A DNA stretch of 64,000 bases, taken from assembly GCF_963678975.1 (NCBI RefSeq), contig NC_089281.1:3802449-3866448 (forward strand). Reading direction: 5' to 3'. This DNA comes from Dysidea avara (Eukaryota > Porifera > Demospongiae > Dictyoceratida > Dysideidae). Every line of letters starts with the position of its first letter. The stretch's first letter is position 1. Shown piece by piece: positions 49,021-61,636 of the stretch. Position numbers and translations under genes: made by a program. A model generated the notes under the pieces. The model worked only from the letters and a program-made list of their open reading frames with translations, did no database searches and had not been told where the DNA came from.

Positions 49021-50440
49021 TCAACAGACTGGTTTTAAGTATTCACTGTGTTGTAACTCGCCAATGGTTGAAGCTATGTGTACCAAATTTTCACACGTTT
49101 TATACCAATTCCTTACCTTCCAGAGCATCCACTGTACAAATAGCCAACAGCTAAGTTTCCCACAATTTTAGATAGTTTTTAACTGGATATTGACAGTATC
49201 AGGCAAACTTCAAAAGGGGTGGGTGCCATGGCCGGGGGCTGGAGGATGGCAAAAAGGAGGGCATAAGGATGAATTAGGCCAAGTTATGGGCCATTCAGGT
49301 CTCAGAACTGGCTAAAATGAAAGGACATTTACAGCACAGGTCTTTATTCAACACCATGGAGCTGTACAACCACATACAGCCATCCCCAGGCTGGCCAGAG
49401 CTCCATGAGGACCCCAGACCGCTCATAAGGATTGCCGTTGTGCTTGGGAAAAGCAGCCAGCAAAAGTACACCACTCAAGCAACACTGTTACTAACTATTA
49501 ACTATTGTATATGTATCATTGTATGCAGCCATCATACGTATATATGTATGTGTGTGCACTGTATTTGACACTGTAAAAAAAGTCTAGCTGGTTTTAATTG
49601 TGAATTTTGATAGTTTATTCTGTTCTTGGTGAATAATAGAACAGAATAATATTATGCAAAAAGTGTAAAATTTTTCTGCTGTTATATGGTGCAACATGAA
49701 TGTGGCCTTGTGCTGATATTATTCTACGTAGCTATATCAATTATGGCATAATTTCACTGCTGCATTAAATTTCATAGCTCAATGGTAATGAAAGTGACTG
49801 ATATGTTGAAGTGGACTGAATGTGGATTCCATGCCCTCATCCAACAAAGTCTGACTTTTTCCTTGTACTGACAAATAAATCACTTCACACTAAATATGCA
49901 CCAATACATGTAGTACCAGCTAGAAGAAGCGCAACTGTAATAAATAGGGTAAAACAATATAGCTTTGCAAAGGTATGCCTTAAATGACGTATATATAAAT
50001 TTATGATTACAACTTACCTTTGCTTAATTCTTAGTTCATGCTGGTACATACATTTCTGTGTATTTCAAAAACCAGCATTTCTCAATATTTTTAAATAGGA
50101 AATAAAACCGGTTTTCCCAGACTAGGTCACATATATTTCAATGCTGTAACAATAACTGCAAGCTGCAACTTCCCTTCACAGATTATAATCCTTAATTGGT
50201 ACAGTGAACTACAGTATACCAGCCATAACTCTGAGCCTAACAATCAGTCACCATGGATCTGTACGTACGATGACTGCTTTATTAAAGTTCACTAATGAAG
50301 TTTACTATTATGTAAGATTTAATGACCCCTAGATAGTTATTAAGTACATAATACAGTTGTTGTAGGTATCAGTGTTGTTATATTGCCTAAGTACCACATG
50401 TAAAATATGTAATTTGTATATAAATACACTGTATCAACAC
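49021..50440. other. no gene recognised
   Basis: A purine-rich patch at 49215-49270 precedes an 83-codon plus-strand ORF (49317-49568; WPELHEDPRPLIRIAVVLGK) of unknown meaning. The rest is AT-rich and unremarkable. Confidence 0.35.
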
Positions 50441-50446
50441 TTTATT
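50441..50446 (-). terminator. polyadenylation signal AATAAA
   Basis: The complement of TTTATT gives AATAAA about 95 nt past the stop codon of the terminal GTPase exon, a suitable position for 3' end formation. Confidence 0.55.
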
Positions 50447-50541
50447 GTTAAGTACAGAATCAACCTAAAAGGCTGATAGTTGATAACAGGAGTGTTATAG
50501 TACACATTATATTATGTAGTCCATTCATCCATGCAGAAATG

Positions 50542-53500
50542 TCACATGATTTCACATTTCTTGCAACAAGAAGTTCTTTCATCTTGGTTCAAAGTTTGGT
50601 TACAACCAGTAATAGTATCTAATTCAGGAACATCTGGTTTAGGAATATTGCAATATTCCAATGCCTGTAAAATTTAATGAAGACACAGTTGTTTGTAAAG
50701 AGTTAATTGTGACCGGGCCTGCAAACACTCAGCATGTGGGTACAAACTACATCCCATGACTTAATATGTTATATCTTGGTCCAAGAATGGAATATCTGCC
50801 TTGTATTACAAAGCCGGCTGAAAATTGTATGGCCATAACTTAATCATATCAAAAGCCATATTAGCTATGAAAGTTTGAGTACCCGCACAGTGTGGTTTCT
50901 ATAGGCCTGGTCACAATTAGAACTAAGTATAGTCAAAAACTATTGTGATAGATCAATTTCAGACACGATATAAGCGCCTCTGAAATTTATTACTGTCAAT
51001 TGCATATTTCTAATATGTGACGAGGCGTAAGTGATAGAAAAAATGTTTAGCAATATCCACGCCACGTTACCTTGTGCTTCTTAAGATGAACAGGAAATTC
51101 TTATTGCAAGGCGAGTGTGCGAGTTTCTAATTCTCTATTCGATTCTCTGTGAGGCCAAGCTAGCAGCTTCCGCTCTTCTTTTTCAATACTTTGTTAGCAT
51201 GTACATTGCTTTTTTCAACAATTATTGTGCTAAAATACACATACATAAGGTGTCCCTATGGTATTACACAATGATTTCACCCAGCAAATGCTTACACACG
51301 TGATCCCCATAGATTTCAAGAGCGATTTACGTGCCTGGAGTAGTGAGGTTGAATGGGGTAGACCGGGTGAATAGACTAAACTTGAAGTGCACTCTCGAAT
51401 GGTAATTGTGAAAACTTTGGTGAGTACTTGGTTAAACTTTCAATACAAAATGTATGCACTCATGTGTGCGTGTCCAACCTCCTCTGGGTCAATTTGAAAC
51501 TGATATAAGACATGGCTAAAGATGTGCCAGGGACATACATATAATGGGTTGGTAAAAGCAGTGAACACAATCCTGGCATAACATGTGCAGCATTTGAAAA
51601 GAAAGTGGACAGTGAGGAACAGAAAAATTGCACATATTGCATGCAAGATATCAAGATAGTATAATTATGTTTATTTATATTTATTTTCATTGCTTTACAG
51701 ATGCACAAGTGGAATTACAAAGATGGTGAGGCACAAAGAAGATGAGACAGTATACAAATGAAAGTGATATGAAGGACAAATGGCAATCAATGCCAAAAGC
51801 CTATTAAAACTACTTATTTAACTACAACTTAAAAATTACAATAAATGCAGCTAACTACAGCTTACAATCAATGATAGTTACAAGGGTAAGGGAGCTAAGC
51901 ACAATTACAACTAGGGCATACAATATGAAAAGTACAATTATTATTTGAATTAAAACATGATCCCATAAATATTTCTTTAACTTTTGCTTAATTGTGTCAA
52001 AGGAAAGGGTTACTAAGATCAATTATTAGCAGAGCATTCCATAATCTGGGAAGTCTATAAAAATAGGAGTTAGCACATCTTGAGTTATTTGAAATCTTGT
52101 GACATAGTTTGACATTTGAAGACCTTGTATTAGAACTGTTGAAAGTGACATAGTTAGAAATGATAAAACTGGGGGTAGGATGCTTTAATGATCTTATGAA
52201 AATAGAATGTCTTGTAATTCGAATGTATACATTAAGGGTAATAATTTAAGATCAATTAGTCTTGCCTTATAATCTATAGAAAAATCATTTAAAATGAATT
52301 TAGTGGCACATCGCTGAATTCTTTCCAATATCAAAATATCCTTAATGAGATTTGGCTGCCACAAAGGAGAACAATACAATAAAGTTGATATGACTAAGGT
52401 TTAATAAAGAGTTATTTTGGCTTGTATTGATGTAGAATTTTTGAATGTTCACCGTATCAAACCAATTGAATTGTATGTTTTAGCTGTAATGGCTTTGTAA
52501 TGGGATTGCCATGTTAAATTTTGCTGTAAACATGATGCCAAGATCTTTGTGTTGAGACACTTTTGATAATTCAAAATTGTCAAGATTGTAAATGGTATTA
52601 GCTGAAGTTGATGATGGCAAACACTGCTCCAGTTAAATAATAAGTTCAATTCAGGCAGCATAGGTAAATCAGCAGCACTATCAGTAAACACAGAGAAAAA
52701 ATAGTAATTGAACAAATCTGCTTTTTCTTTGTTGGACTTTGCTGTAATGGAGTCATGTTTCAGAACTGTAGGCAATGATGTTGATTTAGACAGGCTCTCG
52801 ATATAGTGAAATATTTTAGGGTCTTTATGCTTGGCAAAATTACTAGACTTTGCTCGTAGTTAGATTTGGCAGTTTGTAACTCAAATTGTAAGGTATCTTC
52901 TGCACAGATTAAGCGGTTAAGGGCAGGTATAGAGAAATATCGTCGTAACTTGCACCACATTGTTCAGAGACACTTACTTTGGTGTCTTATATGAGCATTA
53001 AACCATTTGGGATATTGAGAGGATCTCAACCTGACTTTGGGAATAAACTGATCCATCCCTGTAATAATTGTTTGTTTGATGATGGTCCATCCCTCATTAA
53101 CATCACTACAATAAATTGTAATAACTAGTTAGGTAACAGCTTAGGAGAAATTGACATAAACCATCATAGTCTGCCTTTGAAAAGTCATATATGTACATAA
53201 TTTGATGGTTTGTAACCAGAATGAGTAGAGTAGAATGACATTGTTAAAGATACTAAATAATGATCAGATATTGAATTGTCCGTATGAACAGAGAATGAAT
53301 TAATAACATCACTACAGTTGGTAAATACAAGGTCAAGTACATTACCATGGGTTTGTGTTGGGCAGTCAATTATCCGCAGTAAGTTAGACTGAAATAATAA
53401 GTCACACAATCGTGATGAAAGATGAAAAACTAGTTGACCCAGTTAAAGTGGCCCAATTCACATCTGGGACATTGAAATCGCCCATTATGACAAGATCAGC

Positions 53501-56500
53501 AGTAAGGTTCTCAAGATATGATATTAGATTTTGTCTATAGTTAGTAGAAGCATTATTAGGAGGGATAAATTATATAGTAACAGTGGCGGATCCAGGATGG
53601 GGCATTTGGGGCAAATGCCCCCCCCCCCCTTCAAGAAATTGCATACAAGATCGAGATACTCTAATAGAGCAGTCAATTACTCTAATAAAGCAGTCACAAT
53701 GTTCATGAGGCAGTGTAGCTTACCTATGAAGCTACAAATAGGATTTTATTGTACATAACAGACGTGATATAGTTGGTAAGGATAACTAGCTATTATTGTT
53801 GTGACCTTTTTTTTTTTTTTTTTTGGTCTTCAACTGGTTTTCAGCAAGTTTTTTTGGTCTTCAACTGTTTTTCAGAAAGGTGCCCCCCCTCTTTCGAAAC
53901 TCTGGATCCGCCCCTGAGTAAACATATTTGAATTGGATTGTTTAGTCCAACAAGAACAAGGATCAATTCTAAGTTATCAAGGTAATCTACAAGTTGGCTG
54001 GAAACAGAATTACTGATAGCTAAATGTACTCCTCCACCTCTAGTGTTTCTATCTGAACGATATATAGTAAAGCCAGCGGGAAGAATTTCACTATCTGCTA
54101 TTGTAGAATTTAACCGCGTTTCAGTTATTCCTAGATAGAAGCAGGTATGTTGAGATGCCACCTTTGGCAAATTTTAATATGCCTATTTGATACCAGTTTT
54201 GGAAAGAGCAATTTTGTCAATTTTTGAAAGTACTAAATTGGCTAAGTTTGGAAATTGTAATCAGAAAACCTGCCAATTTTGGAAAATATTTTTCTGAAAC
54301 ATACCTCCTAGAAGTGTAGACAAAGTTTTGAAATTTTGTCAACTCATTTACAAGGCTTCTGTAATTATGCAAACATAAATGTAGATCTTTTTTTAGTCAA
54401 TTGGAATTGTTTGTAGAATCTCCGTCCACAGACATAGTCGGTGGACTAGCGTTCACAGAGTGGAAGACTGAATTAGAAACATATCCATGTTTCTTAATTA
54501 CCCATAACGTATTAAATAGCACCTCACCTGATCTTGACATCTGCTTTGTTAACACCAGACAGCAGTAGTGACCACGTTTCTTGAGTAATAAAGCTTCCTT
54601 TTGTTTTTCATCTGGGGTCATGTCAGGTTTGATGGAAATTGACTTGTCCTGGTTGGCACCCGGGTTAGAAAGAACAGAAATGACATCTACGGCTCGATAA
54701 AGTTTTAACAAAAGTGGACAAGGACGATTCTGATCTTTATGGTATCTACCTAGTCTTAGGCAGTCCCTGACTGAGTTGGAATTGATGCCGTTGTTAACCT
54801 TGGATAAAATAGAAATGGACTTGTCCATGTCATGTTTCACTCTGTCTGCCCAACTAGTTCATTAGGACACTCACTGATTCCATATACTACCAGGTTAAAT
54901 TTTCGGTCAGCCTGTTGCACTGTTGCAGTAGCAGTGTTTGTAGGTTGATTAGCAGCACTTGGAGACAAGCTTACAGGTGGTTGTACAGTAGAATTCCCAT
55001 TAGCTGGTTGCACCGGTGTGAGAGAATTGATTTTGTCAGTAAGTTCGGTGATGACTTGTTTAAGATTCTCTATTTCTGAGTTTAAACAAAGTGCAATGAA
55101 CACAGAAATAAGCTAAGTCAGACTCACCAGCCTGCTTGAATTATTCTTTAGTCAGGCTTACACATTGCCGGTGAATGAACTTCTGACAGTCAGTCGAAGG
55201 CCTGTTCGCAAATAGGACAAGACGAGTTGAGACTCTTAATCTTCTTTGACATATCCGTACCATCTTGAGACATCGCGGGTCTCTTTTTACCTCTCCCCAT
55301 TCTGGTGTTGTGGCTGATCACCCAGAACTCGTGTATTATTGAAAGAATCGCAGGAAATGGAGAAGGAAGAATCAAGCTATAAAGAAGTCACCTGGTAGAA
55401 AATTCAGCTAGAAACAAGTCACCTGTAGACAGTTCATGTTTCCCAGTAGAGAGTTCACCTACCAACAGGTCACCCAGTAGAGAGTTCATTTACAAACAAA
55501 TCACCCTGTTGAGAGTTCAGCTACAAATAAATCTCCCTGTAGAGAGTTCAACTATAAGCAAATCGCCCTGTGGAGAGTTCAGTTACAAACAAGCCATCCT
55601 GTAGAGAGTTCAGCTACAACCAAGTCACCCAGTAGAGAATTCAGCTAACACACAATGAATCCCACAATCAATTGTACTTTGTGAAATATTATAACAGAAC
55701 AGTCATACATGCATTTAGTTTGAGATACTTAAATACAATTAATTAATTTTGAGCAAAATATGAAGCACAATTGGGGTAGGAAATTGTATATAGCATGCTC
55801 CTATATGGATGGCTATATCACAAAATCATTAATATAATTGATGGACAAAGGTACATAGTCACTACAGAAAGTAGGCAAAATCAATATAGACTACAAATTG
55901 GCTTGCAGTTAATACAACAAGCAGAAGGAAAATTAGGAATTTTTAGTTGGATCAGGGATCAAAGAAAACCCAAGGGAATAGCTAAAAGTGGTGAAATAAG
56001 GAAGGTTGCCTATACCTGCAGATATATTAGTGAACATTAAATCCCTAAACTTCAATCTATGGGCCATGGCTGAATTAGGGATTTAATGTCCACTAGTATA
56101 TCTGCAGGTATGGGCAACCTTCCTTGTTTCACCACTTTTAGCTATTCCTTTGTTTCACTGCTTTTTTTCTTTGATCCCTAAAATTCCTATTTGTGACTGG
56201 ATTTTGGAAAAACGATCCAAATCGCACATTAGAAGTTTCGAGATAAACGGTTTTAAAGAATTGAAGCCAGCATAACTCTCCAAGGATAGCAAGCACGCGT
56301 ATGAAATTTACACAAAAGATGCATCAATCTGTTACCTTTCAAGCCACTTCCAGTACTTGTAGCTGCTTGCACAGTTTCCCGCCAAATAAGATAGAAAATC
56401 TGAGCAGTTGGACGAGCGAAGTAGTATCATGAGTGCTCACAAAGGGGTGGAGGTTGGGGGTGGAGGTTGGGGGGTGGAGGTTGGGGGGTGGCGGGGAGGG

Positions 56501-59500
56501 CAAAAGATAGGCCTCAAAATGGAGGCAGACCACAATTGGAGTCCAGACACGAGATTAGAGGGCTGTGCTGGCTCCTTAGTGGCTGATATGTAGCAAAATC
56601 TACAGAGAACACGTCTGGCCAACATTATAAGGCTGTCCACCAGTAAACCACTGATTCTTGCCAAGCCAGGTCCTTCACAAGGCCTGAAACCGCCATTTGG
56701 GCACTCCACACCACCCAGAAAAGACGTCTATTGAAACCAGCCTCGTGTAGTTTGAGTAGTGCTGAGGGTCAAAACTTGTAGTACGATAGTGTAGCTATCC
56801 ACTGGTGGTGTTAGTTTGATTTTGCCTGATGTGCGATTTGGTTCGGTTCTGTAAAATCCGGTCACATATAAATTATTTCTGGAGCATCACGTGAGATCAC
56901 GTGACCTGCCAAGAATCCTGGAGCAGTGGAAAGAAGTCTGGTCAGTGTGTGGCGGCTGGCACTGGTCATGGAGTGATTCCAAAGTATGTTTTTGTGTGTT
57001 TGGCTCCTTTACAGCTAGATGAGTGTTATATGATAATAATATGTGACTGGATTTTGGAAAAACGATCCAAATCGCACATTAGAAGTTTCGAGATAAACGG
57101 TTTTAAAGAATTGAAGCCAGCATAACTCTCCAAGGATAGCAAGCACGCGTATGAAATTTACACAAAAGATGCATCAATCTGTTACCTTTCAAGCCACTTC
57201 CAGTACTTGTAGCTGCTTGCACAGTTTCCCGCCAAATAAGATAGAAAATCTGAGCAGTTGGACGAGCGAAGTAGTATCACGAGTGCTCACAAAGGGGTGG
57301 AGGTTGGGGGGTGGCGGGGAGGGCAAAAGATAGGCCTCAAAATGGAGGCAGACCACGATTGGAGTCCAGACACGAGATTAGAGGGCTGTGCTGGCTCCTT
57401 AGTGGCTGATATGTAGCAAAATCTACAGAGAACACGTCTGGCCAACATTATAAGGCTGTCCACCAGTAAACCACTGATTCTTGCCAAGCCAGGTCCTTCA
57501 CAAGGCCTGAAACCGCCATTTGGGCACTCCACACCACCCAGAAAAGACGTCTATTGAAACCAGCCTCGTGTAGTTTGAGTAGTGCTGAGGGTCAAAACTT
57601 GTAGTACGATAGTGTAGCTATCCACTGGTGGTGTTAGTTTGATTTTGCCTGATGTGCGATTTGGTTCGGTTCTGTAAAATCCGGTCACATTTTTCCTTTT
57701 GGTTATTTGTTACATATTATGATGAGAATGGCACCAGAAATGCCATAAAAGTAATTTTTGTCAGAACATGCACCCCAACAATCAATTACATAACGGAAAG
57801 GGAGGTGGATTCATTTTCAGCTATATTCCACTCATTTCACAGCATTACAAATGAAAATTAGTACGAGAAGTATCTCTGCGATTAATCTGGTCACTATGGA
57901 AAACACAGGCGATAAGCACAATAGCTAACACAGCTACAGGGAAGCCACATCACACTACTTGAATGCATTATCAGTGAAAAGAATTGGAACAAAAAGGAGG
58001 ACAAAGGAAAGTCCATGATGCGTGTATTGTATGTACTGCGGTTGCACACCTTGGGACAAAGCAATGTCGAACAGTGAAGAAATTATGCCCATAGCCTTAT
58101 CTATTGTTGAGTTATGCTGTTGGAGGCATCAGTTAGTTAGTCAGTCAGCATAAAATTCTGCTAAATAGAAACTTTTAAAAGTTTTTTGGAAGGATTTGGG
58201 GTTGGTCTGAAGACATTTTTGGGCTACCATACTCTATGATGTACAGTACACTGTATATACACTTTCAATAACGCAACTATGTATGCAGTATATGTTGCCT
58301 GATGCAGCCAGCCTAAAGTATCTTAATTGGTAGAAACAAAGCACTTCTAACTATAACATTAACATTTAAATGTCCACAAAACTTCTCACCAATGATATGG
58401 CAGTTTCAAATACTTTCTCCACTTGGTATCCACTTTTAGCGGAGGTTTCTATGAAGCATTTTAGGCCTGACTTTTCTACCACATGTTTAGCATGCTTTTT
58501 AATTTTATCAGCCATCACTTCACTGTCACTCTGCAAAAACATTCATATAATATACACACTGATATATAAATACACTATTGCATGCATAGAGCTAATAATA
58601 CAACAGTACACCTTATTGCCAACGAGTACTATTGGTATGTCTCCTTGACATTGTTGATGTAGCTGGTTCCTCCAATCACCTACACTGCGCAGACTATTCT
58701 TCTCTTGGTCAGTCATGTCAAATACAATTAGTGCTACATTAACAGCCTTTAAATAATTCTACGGATAGAAAAATTCCTTTATGCCACATAGTAATATACT
58801 GAGTACAAAAATACATGTAGAGAAAGCTGTCATACTGGAGTAATCCAATCAAATTTTTCTTGCCCTGCAGTATCCCAAAGAGATAGTTTGATATTTACTT
58901 TCCATAGAGTGTGACGAATGTAACATGTTCCATGAGCACTGCCTATCTAGTATACAAAACTGTTAAGGTAAACAGTTAAGCTGTAAAACCTTCACAAATC
59001 TACTTTTGCTGCAAAATCTACATAGTTTATGACAAAACTCATTTATACGATTCACACAGCCAGTGGCAGCATGCACATTTAGGTACACACCAGCTTGATA
59101 GTTAATATTAAAATTGTTTATGTGGCTGTACAGCTGTTAAGTGAAATTAATGATACAATGCCACTTATAGTATGGTGCGTGGATCAAAGGCCATGCAGTA
59201 TTCAGTTGTAACCAAAGCACCACCTACACACCACAAATCTGGCCACTAATTAGTTCAAAGGTATCAAAGTAGCCATACACATGTCAGCACAGAAAGTCAC
59301 AATACCAACTATGAATAAGACTATTGCATGGTCATATCAGTCAGCAATGAATACCTGCAACATGAATGAGAAGCACTAAAATTAGAGAGTTCAGCTGCAA
59401 ACAAATCACCCTGTAGAAAATTCAGTTACAAACAAATCTCCCAGTAGAAAGATCAGCTAGAAGAAGTTACCTTGTAGAGAGTTCAGCTACAAAGAAACCA

Positions 59501-60089
59501 TTTTGTAAAGAGCTCAGCTGTAAACAAATCACCTGTACAGAATTCAGCTACAAACAAATCACCCTGTAGAGAGATCAGCGCTGGGAATAGGTATGCTACC
59601 AACACTCATTCATGCTAAATGTGCTACCAATGTAATGCAAACTATTCCTTGGACACATTTTCCAGCAATAACCAATTTTAGCCTTAGCTTTCTTATTCGT
59701 TCCATGTTGCAAATGGGTGCCTTTGATCTGCACATGTACTAGACCCATTCAGTTTGTATCTGGTTTTTAACACTCCGCCCGAGGGCTGCAGATACCAACC
59801 TCGTTGGTGTGCTATACAACTAACAAACCAATGTTAACAGTTAACATGACACCTCCACACTGTGTACAAGAGTTCAATATGTATCACTCTAAAATGAAGA
59901 ACATAAAGCTGCGGTACAATTTCTAATACAACTGTTGTACTTAAACATACAATTCAAAGAAGCACATGTACACAAAACTAAGGATACCGTAGTTGGTGCT
60001 TCAAGGAATTTATTTTGTAAAAATCTCTGTATAAGTGATGTCTTCCCTACACCAGAATTGCCAAGTAGTATTAACTTTAGACTGATCAT
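50542..60089 (-). CDS. Rab-type small GTPase, 207 residues, CAAX-terminated
   Basis: Five exons: 59988-60089, 58836-58946, 58612-58758, 58390-58530 and 50542-50664. All four introns are phase 0 (1041, 77, 81 and 7725 nt). The sum is 207 codons, the usual Rab length. P-loop GNSGVGKT is residues 10-17, the switch I threonine is in APTTIG (31-36), DTAGQ is 59-63, NKSD 119-122 (split by an intron), ETSAK 148-152. The C-terminus is CCKKCEIM; the CEIM box (204-207) implies prenylation, and X=Met usually favours farnesylation. Rabs cycle between GTP and GDP to direct vesicle traffic on membranes; the subfamily is not assigned. Exons 1-4 are secure. The last exon is joined by matching phase, the strong TTACAG acceptor, its prenylation signal and the AATAAA beyond. 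Without it, exon 4 would read through to a stop at 58366-58368 and lack any lipid anchor. Intron 4 holds a LINE, MITEs and a duplicated element. Confidence 0.88.
51850..52960 (-). pseudogene. LINE reverse transcriptase remnant and C-terminal tail
   Basis: Segments in order: AKSNKEKADLFNYYFFSVF (linker before the RT), a jump to QQNLTWQSHYKAITAKTYNS, YCSPLWQPNLIKDILILERI, QRCATKFIL and a tail TIKQKLKKYLWDHF ending CPSCNC. The catalytic core between the first two segments is deleted. Confidence 0.8.
53185..54170 (-). pseudogene. LINE apurinic-like endonuclease remnant, split by a MITE
   Basis: Upstream piece: GITETRLNSTIADSEI, the E-T-R/W-L block of LINE endonucleases, then GFTIYRSDRNTRGGGVHLAI. 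After the inserted element, the downstream piece reads CPTQTHGNVLDLVFTN and SISDHYLVSL, the D-L-V-F-T and S-D-H catalytic motifs. Known role: it nicks target DNA for reverse transcription. Insertion and frameshifts make it dead. Confidence 0.8.
53581..53916. mobile_element. CAGTGGCGGATCC MITE with 5-bp target duplication
   Basis: Ends CAGTGGCGGATCCAGG and CTGGATCCGCCCCTG. AGTAA on both sides (53576-53580, 53917-53921). It splits the LINE endonuclease frame. The GGGGCA / TGCCCC arms are mirrored, and a CTCTAATAGAG motif pair lies at 53655-53690. Confidence 0.9.
54397..55300 (-). pseudogene. LINE ORF1 remnant
   Basis: Starts MGRGKKRPAMSQ at 55298-55300, followed by CPICEQAFD (half of a zinc-finger-like motif), a heptad-rich stretch SEIENLKQVITELTDKINSL, a Pro/Thr/Asn-rich linker and FNLVVYGISECPN, an RRM-like beginning as in other LINE ORF1 proteins. 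It resumes at 54840 with MDKSISILSKVNNG and VRDCLRLGRYHKDQNRPCPL. Frame changes separate the pieces. Such proteins bind element RNA. Confidence 0.75.
55395..55655. repeat. 31-bp minisatellite (GAGAGTTCAGCTACAAACAA type)
   Basis: About eight diverged units with the words AGAGTTCAGCTA and AAATCACCCTGT. Same family at 59388-59576 and 63776-64000. Confidence 0.9.
55926..56190. repeat. foldback MITE, second copy of the 48116 family
   Basis: Arms contain AGGGATCAAAGAAA and CCTATACCTGCAGATATA on the left and their complements on the right, ending TTTGATCCCTAAAATTCCTA. Confidence 0.85.
56192..56866. mobile_element. TGTGACTGGATTTT element, copy 1 of a tandem pair
   Basis: Left end TGTGACTGGATTTTGGAAAA, right end TGTAAAATCCGGTCACA. 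An internal GGAGGTTGGGGG unit is repeated three times (56448-56496). A minus-strand frame (MECPNGGFRPCEGPG...) is shared with the second copy but is interrupted in the 16166 copy. Confidence 0.9.
57042..57689. mobile_element. TGTGACTGGATTTT element, copy 2 of a tandem pair
   Basis: Nearly identical to 56192-56866 except that the GGAGGTTGGGGG unit is present once. A 175-bp non-element spacer separates the copies. Confidence 0.9.
57770..58260 (-). repeat. dispersed repeat family A, copy 6 (reverse)
   Basis: The complement gives GTACACTGTACATCATAGAG, a CTGACTGACTAACTAACTGA tract and CATAACTCAACAATAGATAA, parallel to the other copies. It ends about 100 bp from the fourth GTPase exon. Confidence 0.75.
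59388..59576. repeat. 31-bp minisatellite in GTPase intron 1
   Basis: About six units with GAGTTCAGCTACAAACAAAT-like words; some read GATCAGCTAGAAGAAGTTAC, as in the array at 63776. Confidence 0.9.
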
Positions 60090-60198
60090 GTTGGGTAGTG
60101 GAACTAATGACTATACAATATACATATCAAATGATCAAAACACACATGCTGCCCAACAAGCTGGTGCATACTAGTGCGTAATTAACAGAAATAAAAAT

Positions 60199-60530
60199 AA
60201 CACAATTTCCAACCATACATAGCTCCATGCTCCCTTATCCAAGAGATACTTTTTATTGTGTAAGTACCTTCCACCTTTGGTAGACTACATACCAAGTTTG
60301 AGAACAATTGTCTTGAGATATGAGTCCTCAGAATTCAGCTTAATTTTCATGCTTATAAAAACTACCATTAAATGTAAATGCACTATTCAATCTACTTTAG
60401 TATTTGGCACACACAATGTGAATCCAGAGGCAAATTCAGTGAGAGTGTGTGATAAACAGTTGCAGAGTTCTATACTTCATAAAGAAGACCTGTCATTGCT
60501 ACAGGGTAAAAACACTAAGTTGAAAATTTA
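60199..60530. repeat. diverged dispersed repeat shared with 62778-62930
   Basis: CATAGCTCCATGCTCCCTTA and AAGTTTGAGAACAATTG here correspond to CGTAGCTCTGTGCTCCCTTG and AAATTTGAGCAAAATCG at 62778-62930, in the same orientation, down to a GAGATATGAG/GAGATATGCG end. Confidence 0.6.
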
Positions 60531-61313
60531 ACCATCACAGCTAAACAGTTTTAAACCAATCAAGTATAAATGCAAGAGTTCAAAAATATGTGAAAATGTG
60601 CAATTAAGACGACTGCATTGTTTGAAACAAATTGGAGTAATAGTTACGGAGTTATAATGTTAGAAGATAGCATTGGCAAGAAGTGCACAATCTAAATTAT
60701 ATAGTAATACAGTAAAAGACCAATTGTTGATCTCACATAAAGGACAAACCATTTATGGGAAGGTAGGTATGTCAAAACTCATGGCCACCACCTTTAATTT
60801 CACAACTTTTTTGCCCTAGCTTTTTTGAAGACCGCAACCTCTATTCACTGCTTGGCTGCTTTGGCATACAAAAACTTTTGGTAGAGGTCAAAATATGCAC
60901 AACGTAATTACAGTGGTAGCATGCAATCAGCTATAGGATGGTTTTATTAGTATTCCATAGTTAATTTTATGATAACAATGAATATTTCTGGCAAACTGCT
61001 AATTAAATTTTTACCTGGGGGAATAAATTACAATTACATATATAATATATTGATATAGTAAATCTTTGAAACTCTCTAATTTGTCAGTGTGATGGCATTC
61101 GGTTCCATTCGGGAATGGTTTCTGGTATACTTAAAACAGTCTATCAGTGGCTGATAAGGAAGGAACTTCATGTCTGACTATGCGTGCTAATTATAAGGTT
61201 TTTGATCACAGGAGAAGGTAGTTATTTCTGTGTATTCATAGTTCTACTACTGTATATCATATCATAAGTATATCACTCCAGGCATGTGGACATACTCATC
61301 AACAAATATAACA
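60531..61313. other. no gene recognised
   Basis: AT-rich sequence upstream of the GTPase start. Its promoter must lie between 60090 and this region, but no element stands out. Confidence 0.4.
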
Positions 61314-61636
61314 AAAATTAGGAATTTAAACTAGAGTAGGGACAGAGTAGTACCACGATAAAAAGTACAGAAACAAACTGTGATCGGAGTAGTACGTAAT
61401 GTCCAACTGCTATAAACAAATAAGAAGCAAGTATCCCTACTATGTTGTAAAACATAAGAAGCAAGTATCCCTACTGTGTGTTTCAGTTATACAATCTCCA
61501 CAGCACAATAGGGATACTTGCTTCTTATCGTTTTACAGCAATTGGGGATTACTTACTACTCCAATCCAGCTTGTTTCAGTACTTTTTATCGTGGTACTAC
61601 ACTGTCCCTACTCTGGTTTAAAATTCCTAGTTTTTC
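61314..61636. repeat. foldback MITE with AGTAGGGACAG arms
   Basis: AAATTAGGAATTTAAACTAG and AGAGTAGTACCACGATAAAA at the left pair with complements at the right. An inner direct pair AGAAGCAAGTATCCCTACT is also mirrored. Edges (AGGAATTT/AAATTCCT) resemble the 48116 and 55926 foldbacks. Confidence 0.85.

Larger units (their letters stand above)
51740..55300 (-). mobile_element. degenerate LINE (CR1/L2-like) with ORF1, endonuclease and RT-tail segments
   Basis: Reading the minus strand from 55300: ORF1 start and zinc-finger-like segment, coiled coil, RNA-binding-like segment, endonuclease, a gap where most of the RT fingers and palm should be, then the RT tail. The catalytic FxDD motif is not visible, so a large internal deletion is likely. 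Frames are broken many times. It lies in the 7.7-kb intron of the GTPase, in the same orientation. Confidence 0.85.

Noticed and set aside
53531..53758. 75-codon plus-strand ORF with a Pro run
   Set aside because: It spans the boundary of the 53581-53916 MITE and its C homopolymer.
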